DNA of 64,000 bases from contig NZ_NIXO01000025.1 in the NCBI RefSeq assembly GCF_002204795.1, positions 1 through 64,000 of the forward strand, written 5' to 3'. Both the position numbers and the translations under genes were made by a program. The stretch is from Pseudomonas sp. K2I15. GTDB lineage: Bacteria > Pseudomonadota > Gammaproteobacteria > Pseudomonadales > Pseudomonadaceae. Below the pieces are notes generated by a model. The model worked only from the letters and a program-made list of their open reading frames with translations, did no database searches and was not told the origin of the DNA. This document shows positions 40,114 through 48,488 of the stretch, piece after piece; position 1 is the stretch's first letter; every line of letters begins with the position of its first letter.

Positions 40114-42854
40114 CCTCTGGGGATAAACTTTTCGGCCGCCTGCTCGGACGCGGCAATCACTTGCCTACCGACGCGCCAGCAGCGATGCCAACCACCGCCG
40201 CCTTGTTGTTCTACCTGGACGCCCAGGGCCGGGTAGTGGACATCCATGGCTCACTGCGCCATCGCCTGGAACAACCCACCGCGCAGCAGCCAACCTCGCT
40301 GCTCGACTACCTCACCCCGATGAGCACCCTGGTGATCGAAGGCGCGCCCAGCGACTGGCAAGCGCAAAGCCTGGACCTTGATTTCAAGGGGCTTGCCGGG
40401 CAAACCCTGCATACGCGCGGCTGGGTTCAACCCGAGGGCAAGGGGTGGCTGCTGCAACTGCTGGACATTGGCGACCTGATTGCCCATCGCCAACTCACCC
40501 AGGCGCGCGAACATAATCAACGCGTGAGCGATCAGATCACCGAGCAACTGCGGGTCTGTAGCCTGACGCGCCTGCCCGAGGTACTGCAGGACGCTCTCCA
40601 GAGCATTTCCCAACACTGGCATATTCCCAACATCGCCATTGCCTTGCTCGATGAGCAGGGCCAGGAGTGGTGTGTGCAGGGCTGTTACGCCTCCCACGAC
40701 GCTCCGGCACTCTGGAGCAACGGGCAAGCCTTGGGCGCAAGCCTCGACAGCCTGGGCGCCACGGCCCCGGTGAGCCTGGAGGTACACCGGGGCCACAGCG
40801 ACCACCCGCGCCTGCAAGGCCTCTTTGGCAATGCCGATGGTTTTCTGGTGCCTTACCGGGACGGCCATGGCGTAGGGGCCTGGCTGCTGTGCGGCTTTTA
40901 CAGCCGCCAGGAACCCACCAGCGACCGTGACTGGTTGCAACTGACCGCGGCCCTCGCCGCGCCGCTGCTCGGCCGCCTGCGCGAACAGCACCATCAGCAG
41001 CAGTTGGATCGCCTTGAAGCGCTGCAAGGGCTGCTCGGCACGGGCTGGTGGGAACTGCCCCCGCACAGTGAAGACATTGAGCTCGCCCCGCAGCTGTTGC
41101 ACACACTTAGCCAAGGTGAGGTCACCACGCGGCTATCATTACCAACGTGGCTCAAGCTGATTCACCCCGCCGACCGCGAAGAACTCGCCAGCCGCCTGCA
41201 AGACCTCAAGACCCTGGGCAAGCCGCTGTCCACCAGCGTTCGCCTGCAACGCGCCGACGCAGCGCTTAACCCCATCTGGTACCGCGTGCAGGGGCAAGCG
41301 CTGGGCTCGGGAGAACACCGTCGGCTGGTGGGCTTCATGCTCGACATCAGCGACATAAAAAACCAGCAGCAACAGGCCGCTGCCGCCCACGCGCGGCTGG
41401 GCAACCTGATCGCCAGTTCGCCGGCCGTGATCTACGTGCAGCGCTACGTCGAGGGCACCCTGCAACCGGTGTTCTTCAGTGACAGCCTGCTACCGCTGCT
41501 TGGCCGCACCCTGGCCGATTTCACCCCGGCGGCGCTCAACCAATGGATCCACCCCGAAGACCGCGACCTCTACTTCGACCGTACCCGCCAACTGCTGCGT
41601 GAGGGCAACGTGAGCTGCCGCTACCGGGTGCTCGACAAACAGGGCGACTACCACTGGCTGCTGGATGAAGCCCGCCTGCTGCGCGACGACCTGGGCTTAC
41701 CCGTGGAAGCCGTGGGCCTGTGGCTCGACGTCACCGAGTCGACCCTGGCGGCGCAGCGGGTCAAGGACAGCGAAGAGCGTTATCGAATCCTGGTGGAAGA
41801 CTCCCCGGCCATGATCTGCCGCTACCGCCCCGACCTGACGCTGACCTTCGGCAACACACCCCTGGCCAATTACATGGAATGCCTGCCTGAACAACTGCCG
41901 GGCATGAACCTCAGCCAGTGGCTCTCCGAAGAACAACACGAGGCGTTTGTGCAGCGCATCCAGCAGTTGACCCCGGAGTTTCCGGTGAGCACTGCCGAAA
42001 TCAGCCTGCAACTGCCGGGGCGTACACATGCCTGGTGGGTGTGGTCGGACCGCGGCGTGTTCGACGAACAGGGCCAGCTACAGGAAGTGCAGGCCGTGGG
42101 CCGGGACAACACCGAAGTCCGCCGCTCGCAGCAGCAACTGACCCAAAGCGCAAAAATGGCCACCCTTGGCGAAATGGCCACCGGCCTTGCCCACGAGATC
42201 AACCAGCCGTTGAATGTGATGCGCATGGCCATCGTCAACGTGCTCAAGCGCTTGAGCAACGGCGATGCACAAATCGACTACTTGACCGAAAAACTCCAGC
42301 GCATCGACGCCCAGGTCCAGCGCGCGGCCCGCGTGGTGGACCATATGCGCGTGTTCGGCCGCCGTTCGGAGGTTGAACAACAGCCCTTCAACCCGACGCA
42401 GGCCGTGGAAGGGACCTTGTCGTTGCTCAGTGAAGGCATGCGCGGCAAAGGCATCGACCTGCGCGTGGCACAGGTGGACGTTGCGGTGCAGGTCAAAGGT
42501 TATGTCGACCAGTTGGAACAGGTGCTGATCAACCTGATGGTCAACGCCCGCGACGCCCTGCTGAGCAAACGCGAACACGACCGCGACTTGCAGCCGTGGA
42601 TCTCGGTGCAGATCGAGCACGACAGCCGCCATGTACGCATCTGGGTCGAGGACAACGGCGGCGGGATTGACCCTCGGCTGCTGGAGCGGATTTTCGAACC
42701 GTTTTTCACCACCAAGCCGATTGGCGTGGGCACCGGCCTGGGGTTGTCGGTGAGCTATGGGATTGTCGAAAACATGGGCGGCCGGTTGAGCGTCGTCAAC
42801 AGTGAGCATGGAGCGAAGTTTTGTGTGGAGTTGCCGCTGGTGAGCGAAGCTTAA
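40110..42854 (+). CDS. pprA: PprA sensor histidine kinase
   Basis: A kinase of about 914 residues with no obvious membrane helices. Domains in order: a GAF-like/PAS N-terminal half (about 30-330), two or three PAS/PAC domains (about 350-660, including VGFMLDISDIKN and VGLWLDVTEST), the dimerisation domain with phospho-acceptor H695 in GLAHEINQPLN, and the ATPase domain with LINLMVNARDAL, EDNGGGIDP and GTGLGLSVSYG. It should phosphorylate PprB. The start is uncertain. A TTG at 40110 overlaps the tadE stop (TTGA) and is chosen here; an ATG at 40185 is the alternative. The end overlaps convergent tadG by 4 bp. Confidence 0.88.
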   Translation: MTSGDKLFGRLLGRGNHLPTDAPAAMPTTAALLFYLDAQGRVVDIHGSLRHRLEQPTAQQPTSLLDYLTPMSTLVIEGAPSDWQAQSLDLDFKGLAGQTLHTRGWVQPEGKGWLLQLLDIGDLIAHRQLTQAREHNQRVSDQITEQLRVCSLTRLPEVLQDALQSISQHWHIPNIAIALLDEQGQEWCVQGCYASHDAPALWSNGQALGASLDSLGATAPVSLEVHRGHSDHPRLQGLFGNADGFLVPYRDGHGVGAWLLCGFYSRQEPTSDRDWLQLTAALAAPLLGRLREQHHQQQLDRLEALQGLLGTGWWELPPHSEDIELAPQLLHTLSQGEVTTRLSLPTWLKLIHPADREELASRLQDLKTLGKPLSTSVRLQRADAALNPIWYRVQGQALGSGEHRRLVGFMLDISDIKNQQQQAAAAHARLGNLIASSPAVIYVQRYVEGTLQPVFFSDSLLPLLGRTLADFTPAALNQWIHPEDRDLYFDRTRQLLREGNVSCRYRVLDKQGDYHWLLDEARLLRDDLGLPVEAVGLWLDVTESTLAAQRVKDSEERYRILVEDSPAMICRYRPDLTLTFGNTPLANYMECLPEQLPGMNLSQWLSEEQHEAFVQRIQQLTPEFPVSTAEISLQLPGRTHAWWVWSDRGVFDEQGQLQEVQAVGRDNTEVRRSQQQLTQSAKMATLGEMATGLAHEINQPLNVMRMAIVNVLKRLSNGDAQIDYLTEKLQRIDAQVQRAARVVDHMRVFGRRSEVEQQPFNPTQAVEGTLSLLSEGMRGKGIDLRVAQVDVAVQVKGYVDQLEQVLINLMVNARDALLSKREHDRDLQPWISVQIEHDSRHVRIWVEDNGGGIDPRLLERIFEPFFTTKPIGVGTGLGLSVSYGIVENMGGRLSVVNSEHGAKFCVELPLVSEA

Positions 42855-44857
42855 ATCACGAGGTAAGCCTGCCCTGAGTGGCAACTGAGATTGGCACCCA
42901 CTCCGACTTGATTGAGGTCGACTCCCAACCCCAGCAATAGCGTGTTTACCACCGAGTTAAGCAGGGGTATCAACGTTGCATTCAGCACATTGAGCAGCGC
43001 CGTGGTAACCGCACTCAAAATTGACCCAAGCCCCCCAATCAGGTTGCCCAACAGATTCTCGTTGCCGGGAGTCGGCCCGTACATGTTCAGGTTCAGCCCC
43101 GGCACCAGGCCATTTACCGGGTCCGTCAAGCCACTGACAATATTGGTGGTGCTGTAGCTGTAGTAATAAGGCGGCTGCGATATCTCCGGCAAATTGGGCG
43201 ACGTGTAGGTGTGAGGAACACCGGTGGCGCCGCCTACCTGAATATTGGCCGATAACCCCAACCCGCCACCTACCGAGGGCGTGTTGGAACAAAACACGAT
43301 CAGCGTACAGGTGCGGGTGCCGATATCCACGACCTTCAAGGGCGTCACCACCACCGTGGGGGGCGTAGGGCCGGTGCCAAAAACACTGCTGGAGTCGATC
43401 TTGCCCATCCTCAGGTTCACCAATGAGGTGTTAGTGGCCGTGGTCAGGCTTTTGTTGGTGGGGCTGGGGCACGTATAACCCGTGACCCAACTGCTGGCAC
43501 TGGCGGCATCCAGTTCGATATCGATACCTACGGGCGGCGGCAACACTTGAATAAATGGGGACGTGCACGAGACCGCGCACGTCAATGAGTTGATCACGCC
43601 CACCAGATTAAGACTGAGCAACGCATCAAGGGTACCCAGCAACGGCGATGCCAGCCCGGTTACGGCGTTTGTAAGGGCGGACACCGTATTAAGTATCGGC
43701 AAGTTAACCGACAGCTTGGTACGTAACTGGGCCGTTTGTACGTAAATCCGGTTCGGGCCAAAGTGCGGATCTTGCCCTGCGGCTGTAGCGTGGGCCGGGT
43801 TACCGATGGCCGACATTTGTGGTGGCTGTAACACCTGGACGCTGGCGGTGATTTGCGCCACCCCAGGCAGGTTGATGGGAAAACTGGCCACCAGGCCGTT
43901 TTGCTTGTTGGCCAGTTGCACGAAACCTTGAATCAGGTCGAACACCCGCATGTTGACCGCCAGGGCGGCGACATTGCTTCCACTCTCGACCGACAGGACA
44001 TTGCCCAAAACCACTTGGGTCGCCCCCGCAGCGACTTTCAGGGCTTGCAGGCTGACGATGGTCGCGGTGGCCGTCAACGTATGCGTGGGGTCCAGCACAT
44101 TGATTGCCGACTGGATCAACTGGCCAACCGAGATGGTGTTGCCCAATACCTGTGTATAACCACCGGCTGTCAGCCCCAGGTCGAGCTTCAGCTGGTCCAG
44201 GTAACTCAGCAAAGAAATGTTGGTATTGATCAGGCCGTTCCAACCTGCCACCGAAATATTCACGGCACCGCCCAACAATCCGCCGGTCAGGCCGTTAAGC
44301 AAGGGCGCATTGGTCGTATCAACAACCAGGGCCGTGCTGCGAATGGTCAATGACGCCAGCGGCGGCCCCAATGCGGCGACCGCCACTGCACTCAACGTCG
44401 TCTGCGCGGCCACGGAGAGACCGTTGACCATATTCCATATGCCGCCGGCGACGCTGGTAGCCACAGTCTCGGAGGCCACCACCTGGATCGCATCGTTTTT
44501 AGTCGAGTTGGCACTGAAGACCCGCTGATTGCTGGCGTTGGTCGCCAGCGTGCCGCAGGTGACGGCCAGTGCACGGGTGTTGGCGACAATCGTGAAGCCG
44601 TTACGCGTGGCGTTCTGCGTGGCGTAATCGTTGGCCGTAGTACTCGACGCGCATTGCCCGCCACGATTGGCGGCCTCCAGCGCCGCCGTATCGGCGATGG
44701 ACTGCAACTGTCGTTTTTCCAGGTACAAACGGCTGCTGTCGATCACCAGCAACATAAATACCAGCGCCATGCCCAGGGTCACGGCGGCCATCAAGCCAAT
44801 CGCACCACGCTGCCTTGCATACCCGGCCAGGCGGCCGGAACGAAGCCGGGGAGACAT
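42851..44857 (-). CDS. tadG: TadG-like pilus-associated protein with long repeat-rich exterior
   Basis: A 668-residue protein. The N-terminal 60 residues match the TadG N-terminal domain: RQRGAIGLMAAVTLG and one membrane helix (about 22-42), then LYLEKRQLQSIADTAALEAANRGG. The remaining 600 residues form a low-complexity, Gly/Leu/Asn/Val-rich periplasmic region with few cysteines and no von Willebrand domain that I can see. It is longer than many TadG proteins. It could be an adhesive or envelope-spanning component of the Flp pilus. The ATG at 44857 follows an excellent AAAGGAG. It is co-oriented with pprB and fppA and convergent with pprA. Confidence 0.82.
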   Translation of the reverse strand: MSPRLRSGRLAGYARQRGAIGLMAAVTLGMALVFMLLVIDSSRLYLEKRQLQSIADTAALEAANRGGQCASSTTANDYATQNATRNGFTIVANTRALAVTCGTLATNASNQRVFSANSTKNDAIQVVASETVATSVAGGIWNMVNGLSVAAQTTLSAVAVAALGPPLASLTIRSTALVVDTTNAPLLNGLTGGLLGGAVNISVAGWNGLINTNISLLSYLDQLKLDLGLTAGGYTQVLGNTISVGQLIQSAINVLDPTHTLTATATIVSLQALKVAAGATQVVLGNVLSVESGSNVAALAVNMRVFDLIQGFVQLANKQNGLVASFPINLPGVAQITASVQVLQPPQMSAIGNPAHATAAGQDPHFGPNRIYVQTAQLRTKLSVNLPILNTVSALTNAVTGLASPLLGTLDALLSLNLVGVINSLTCAVSCTSPFIQVLPPPVGIDIELDAASASSWVTGYTCPSPTNKSLTTATNTSLVNLRMGKIDSSSVFGTGPTPPTVVVTPLKVVDIGTRTCTLIVFCSNTPSVGGGLGLSANIQVGGATGVPHTYTSPNLPEISQPPYYYSYSTTNIVSGLTDPVNGLVPGLNLNMYGPTPGNENLLGNLIGGLGSILSAVTTALLNVLNATLIPLLNSVVNTLLLGLGVDLNQVGVGANLSCHSGQAYLVI

Positions 44858-44990
44858 CGAGCACTCCTTTGCCGGCACACTGCCGAGCGCTTACTCTCCT
44901 GTGTTGCTTGGGAGTGTAGACAAGAGCGGCGGGGCCTGCAGGCCAGTCGCCATAGATCAACAGGCGACTGGCGGAGCGCTGATTAAATAA

Positions 44991-45548
44991 TCAATGCGGC
45001 GGGTAGTTGGAAAGCACCTTGGTCACCGTTGCGCGAATAGCCGCGCTGCGATCCTGTGGCTCGGGGGAGCTGGCGAGGATTTGCTCATCGCTGCCGCGCC
45101 ACACCAGTTTGCCGTCCTTGCCGTCCAGCAAATCGATCTGGATGGTCGCCACCTTGTAGGTGATGTTACGGGTTTCGTTGTACATCGGCGCACCCCAGTA
45201 ACCATTCCACGGGCCGCCCCAGGCGCCGCCGTAGTTGGTGGTGACTTGTTGCTGGCGGTCTTCAACGATCAGGTAGGTCTGCACATTCAGGTCAGCCTTG
45301 GTGCCGGGCGCCGCATGGCGCAAGCCGCGCTGGTCGAGTTGCTCGCCCACGGCCTGGCGGATGCGTTGCTCGGTAATATCGCTTTTGATCCGCGGGTCAT
45401 CCGGGCGGTATTGCAACGCAGGTTCTTTCCAGCTCCAGCTGCGGTACGCGCCAAAGTCCCGGCTGGCGTCAAAATCGTGGTTGACCTGACTGGTCTGGCA
45501 GCCGCCCAGCAACACAACAACGGCAAGTGCAGCGATACGACGAAGCAT
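44991..45548 (-). CDS. DUF4136 lipoprotein (tandem copy 1)
   Basis: A 185-residue lipoprotein with lipobox LLGGC (C17). The DUF4136 domain shows DFGAYRSWSWKEPAL near residue 31 and AVGEQLDQRGLR near 66, then an interruption rich in Gly/Trp/Tyr (NYGGAWGGPWNGYWG), then a beta-rich end. Function unknown; members are outer-membrane or periplasmic lipoproteins. It follows a paralogous gene on the same strand by 45 bp, so the pair is likely one operon. Confidence 0.8.
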   Translation of the reverse strand: MLRRIAALAVVVLLGGCQTSQVNHDFDASRDFGAYRSWSWKEPALQYRPDDPRIKSDITEQRIRQAVGEQLDQRGLRHAAPGTKADLNVQTYLIVEDRQQQVTTNYGGAWGGPWNGYWGAPMYNETRNITYKVATIQIDLLDGKDGKLVWRGSDEQILASSPEPQDRSAAIRATVTKVLSNYPPH

Positions 45549-45593
45549 GGTTGTTCTCCAAAAGACGATCCGGGCCAGAGATGAGAATAGCTG

Positions 45594-46199
45594 CTAACTG
45601 GGTGGGTAGGCGGTCATTGCCTTTTGCATTGCCTCACGCAAGGCATCCGCACGTTCGCCCAGGCTGCCCTGGCTGGTTGTTTCGGCACTGGTGCTCCATA
45701 CCGGCTGGCGGGTGCGGGCGTCGAACAGGCTGATGCGTGCCACCGCCACCGTCACTTCATAGGTACGCACCACCGGCACCGTGTTGTACATGCCGTAGCC
45801 GTTGCCATAGCGGTTATAGCCACCGCCGCCGTAGCTGTAATCGTCCTGGACCTGGCGCAAGCGTTTTTCCAGGCGCACATCGGCACTCACCAAAAGGTCC
45901 GGGGCGCGGTTGTCGTGCAAGGGCCGCAGGCCGCGCTGGTCGAGGGCGCCGCTGACCGCTTCGGCAATCTGCGCCGAATCGGCCCAGGCCGAGCCCGCCG
46001 GCAGTTGGTTGTTGAGCCAGGCCCAACTGCGGTAGGCGCCATAGTCGCGCACCGGCGCCGGGTAGGCGCTGGCATCAAAGGTGTTGGCCGCCTGGGCAGG
46101 CGCCGGCGGCATCGGGGCAGAAGCCGCCACATACGGGTTGTTGCTCTGGCAACCCACCAGGCCCAGGCCCAACAGGATCAGTCCAAGACAGCGCTTCAT
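45594..46199 (-). CDS. DUF4136 lipoprotein (tandem copy 2)
   Basis: A 201-residue lipoprotein with lipobox GLVGC (C17) and a Pro/Ala-rich spacer. The same DUF4136 landmarks appear: YGAYRSWAWLNNQLP near 54 and AVSGALDQRGLRPL near 85, with a Gly/Tyr/Asn-rich insertion. It is clearly paralogous to the gene downstream. Divergence between copies is substantial, so the duplication is old. AGGTCG lies before the start. Confidence 0.8.
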   Translation of the reverse strand: MKRCLGLILLGLGLVGCQSNNPYVAASAPMPPAPAQAANTFDASAYPAPVRDYGAYRSWAWLNNQLPAGSAWADSAQIAEAVSGALDQRGLRPLHDNRAPDLLVSADVRLEKRLRQVQDDYSYGGGGYNRYGNGYGMYNTVPVVRTYEVTVAVARISLFDARTRQPVWSTSAETTSQGSLGERADALREAMQKAMTAYPPS

Positions 46200-46223
46200 T
46201 TCGACCTCCGCAGACTGGGCCGC

Positions 46224-46973
46224 TTAAACCGGACGGCAGATCCAGTGCAAATAACGCCCAAGTCCGGCAAAGCTTGGGTGACGACGGTGTGCGAGCTCCA
46301 TCTCCAACAAGTCCTGTAACTCGGCACGGGCCTGGAATTCCACCGGCATATAGTCGTGGAACACCCGCACGCCACTCTGGGTTTCGACCTGCCACAGGCC
46401 CTCTAGTTGCGTCGCCAACTCCCGTGGGTCCAGGGGTTGTTGCGGCGTGAGGCTCTGCTTTTCGCCGGCCATGTCGTTCTTGCGCATTTTGCGGAAGTGG
46501 CCTTTGAGCAGGTTGCGGTAAATCAATGCGTCGCGGTTGTAAAAGGCCAGGGACAGCCAGCCACCGGGCGCGGTCAACTGGTGCAGCACCGGCAGGATCG
46601 CGTGGGGCTCGGCCAGCCATTCCAGCACGGCGTGGCACAGCACCAGGTCATAGGGTTCGGTGAGCTGGCCGAGCAAGTCCTGCCAGGGCGCTTGAATAAA
46701 GGTGGCCGTCTGCCCGGCTTCGGCAAAACGCTGGCGGGCGCCTTCGAGCATCGGTTCGGCGGGTTCGGCCAACGTGACGTCGTGGCCACGTTCTGCCAGC
46801 CACAGCGACATATGGCCCAGGCCTGCGCCGATATCCAGCACCCGCAGCGGGCGATCCGGCAGTGCTTCGATCAAGTCGGCTTGCAGCACCGCCAGGCGAA
46901 TCGCCCCCTTGGCGCCACCGTAGATCTTCTCGGCGAAACGGGTGGCCAGCTGGTCGAAATGACGGTCACTCAT
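46224..46973 (-). CDS. cmoM: tRNA uridine-5-oxyacetic acid methyltransferase CmoM
   Basis: A 249-residue class I SAM methyltransferase. Motif I is VLDIGAGLGHMSLWLAE near residue 46, the acidic LAEPAEPM follows, and post-I is LVLCHAVLEWL near 112. The C-terminal FYNRDALIYRNLLKGHF and DPRELATQLEG segments are characteristic of CmoM, which methylates cmo5U to mcmo5U at the wobble position of certain tRNAs. The start at 46973 lies inside the end of the mazG-like gene (8-bp overlap), so the two are coupled. Confidence 0.85.
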   Translation of the reverse strand: MSDRHFDQLATRFAEKIYGGAKGAIRLAVLQADLIEALPDRPLRVLDIGAGLGHMSLWLAERGHDVTLAEPAEPMLEGARQRFAEAGQTATFIQAPWQDLLGQLTEPYDLVLCHAVLEWLAEPHAILPVLHQLTAPGGWLSLAFYNRDALIYRNLLKGHFRKMRKNDMAGEKQSLTPQQPLDPRELATQLEGLWQVETQSGVRVFHDYMPVEFQARAELQDLLEMELAHRRHPSFAGLGRYLHWICRPV

Positions 46974-47274
46974 TGGCAAACCGCCGTTCGCTGTCGGCCA
47001 GTTTGGCGCGCACGACCTGGTCCATGTCCAACCCCAACTCGCTGCACAACAGCAGCAGATACAGCACGATGTCACCGACTTCCTGGCCTGCGTGGGCGAG
47101 TTTGTCGGCGGGCAACTGGCGCGACTGGTCTTCGCTCAACCACTGGAAAATCTCCACCAGCTCGGCCATTTCGACGCTGGCAGCCATGGCCAGGTTCTTG
47201 GGGCTGTGGAACTGCTTCCAGTCGTTGGTATCGCGGATGCGGTGCAGGCGTTCGGTGAGGTGTTCGAGATTCAT
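46966..47274 (-). CDS. MazG-like nucleotide pyrophosphohydrolase
   Basis: A 102-residue all-alpha NTP-PPase of the short MazG-like type. The metal-binding acid pattern is visible as EMAELVEIFQWL (EXXE) near residue 35 and EVGDIVLYLLLL (EXXD) near 67. It likely hydrolyses non-canonical nucleoside triphosphates. The ATG at 47274 follows CAGGAGCG at ideal distance. It overlaps and is probably co-translated with cmoM. Confidence 0.84.
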   Translation of the reverse strand: MNLEHLTERLHRIRDTNDWKQFHSPKNLAMAASVEMAELVEIFQWLSEDQSRQLPADKLAHAGQEVGDIVLYLLLLCSELGLDMDQVVRAKLADSERRFANE

Positions 47275-47436
47275 GGGGCGCTCCTGAAGGTGCATAGCTT
47301 CGGGCGGATGATCAGCGAAGGCAAGTGAATCCCTGTAGCGCATAAACCTCTATGCTGGAGGGGAACTAGCGTGAGCCAATAACGACCAAAGGCTCAGGTT
47401 CGGCAGCTACGCCCACCGTCTTATCAGGACACACAC

Positions 47437-47727
47437 ATGCAAACAGACTTTTTCGGTTGGCTGGGTCTCAAAATCGGCCAGATCATCCACTTTATCGTCG
47501 AGTTGTTCAGCGGGCTGTTCAACACGCTGTCCCACGCGGGCGGCGACTTTGTTGACGGGCTTTCCAGATCCCTGGGCATGGACACCTCGATCATCAGCAT
47601 CCTCATGCTGATTATCGGGTTGATGCTGCTGTACTCGGCGGTGCGCGCGTTTATGCGGGCCTCGATCATCATGGGGATTATCTGGTTGATGCTCGGGCTG
47701 TGGGTACTCAGTTGGGTGGTGCATTAA
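47437..47727 (+). CDS. Small membrane protein of unknown function
   Basis: A 96-residue protein with an amphipathic/hydrophobic N-terminal region (about 10-38) and two strong transmembrane helices at about 50-68 and 74-94. No family recognised. It starts at an ATG 26 bp after the likely promoter side of the preceding divergent gene cluster. A small stem (AAAGGG/CCCTTT) followed by AATTT lies just after its stop and may terminate it. Confidence 0.62.
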   Translation: MQTDFFGWLGLKIGQIIHFIVELFSGLFNTLSHAGGDFVDGLSRSLGMDTSIISILMLIIGLMLLYSAVRAFMRASIIMGIIWLMLGLWVLSWVVH

Positions 47728-47728
47728 T

Positions 47729-47757
47729 AAAGGGCCAGCAGGGTAAATCCCTTTAAT
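47729..47757 (+). terminator. Weak hairpin terminator after the small membrane protein gene
   Basis: A 6-bp stem AAAGGG (47729-47734) and CCCTTT (47749-47754) is followed by AATTT. It is low in GC and therefore of moderate reliability. Confidence 0.4.
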
Positions 47758-47827
47758 TTGACGGACGTTTCCGAGACAATCTTTCGGCCTTGTGCCTGCT
47801 GGGATGGGTGGCTAGTCTTCGGCCCTT

Positions 47828-48021
47828 CACTGCATATCAGTGATCGGGTTTAGTCGCCCGGAACTAGTGAGCGCAAGTTGTCGCCATGCTTCATGGCGGC
47901 TGTGCGCAGGGCACCTTCGGGTGCGCCGGGTTCCACTGGCCGGTCGACTAACCTGCGTACAGCCGCCGCCCTCGTTTAGTCGCGCGGGTGTCAGCTCCTT
48001 ATTTATTAGTGGAGTTACACC
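47828..48021 (+). ncRNA. Hairpin-rich leader upstream of the DUF6124 gene
   Basis: Several stems are directly visible: CACTG/CAGTG near 47828; CGGG/CCCG around TTTAGTCG at 47845; a perfect 7-bp CGCCATG-CTT-CATGGCG (47882-47898); and GCACC-TTCG-GGTGC with a UUCG tetraloop (47911-47924). CGACTAA at 47945-47951 can pair with either of two TTAGTCG copies (47850-47856 or 47976-47982), giving mutually exclusive folds. This is a structured 5' leader or small RNA; the class is not identified. Confidence 0.5.
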
Positions 48022-48324
48022 ATGCATAAAATTGTCCCCGATCCGCCGACCGACATCCTCAACGACCGCGCCGCCTTCAATCGCGCCCTCGAACACTACC
48101 TGCCGTCGCAGGGTTTCCACACGATTAACGAAGACCTGAGCTTCGAAGACTCCCTGCTGTATACCGCCAGCCTGCTGAGCAGCGCCTCGGCGACTGCGCT
48201 TGATTGTGGTGAGCTGCTGGAAAGTCCGCAGCGGGCGAAGATTCTGGCGGTGTGGCACTTGCTGGAAATTGCCAAGACCACCGTCGACCGCTCCATCGAA
48301 TGCCTGCATCCGCGTAAAACCTGA
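48022..48324 (+). CDS. DUF6124 (formerly DUF3077) family protein
   Basis: A 100-residue cytoplasmic protein matching the family pattern: an N-terminal Pro-rich start (MHKIVPDPP), a central helix with LYTASLLSSASATALDCGELLE, and a C-terminal helix with ILAVWHLLEIAKTTVDRSIECL. The function is unknown; the family is nearly restricted to Pseudomonas and often present in several copies. GTGGAG precedes the ATG. The gene follows a nearly 200-bp structured leader, suggesting post-transcriptional control. Confidence 0.75.
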   Translation: MHKIVPDPPTDILNDRAAFNRALEHYLPSQGFHTINEDLSFEDSLLYTASLLSSASATALDCGELLESPQRAKILAVWHLLEIAKTTVDRSIECLHPRKT

Positions 48325-48338
48325 CACAACGCGGTCAA

Positions 48339-48433
48339 AAATGTGGGAGCGGGCTTGCTCGCGAAGGCGGTGGATCAGCCAATACATCCGGCGACTGACA
48401 CACCGCTTTCGCGAGCAAGCCCGCTCCCACATT
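48339..48433. repeat. REPIN-like inverted repeat, class A (copy 4)
   Basis: The class A arms with the full TGTGGGAGCGGGCTTGCTCG and complement surround GGCGGTGGATCAG. It lies between the DUF6124 and MATE genes. Confidence 0.88.
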
Positions 48434-48488
48434 GGCCCTGCGTCGCCGCTAATGGACAGTTACAATGCCGCTCCCCAAAGGAGCCCGC

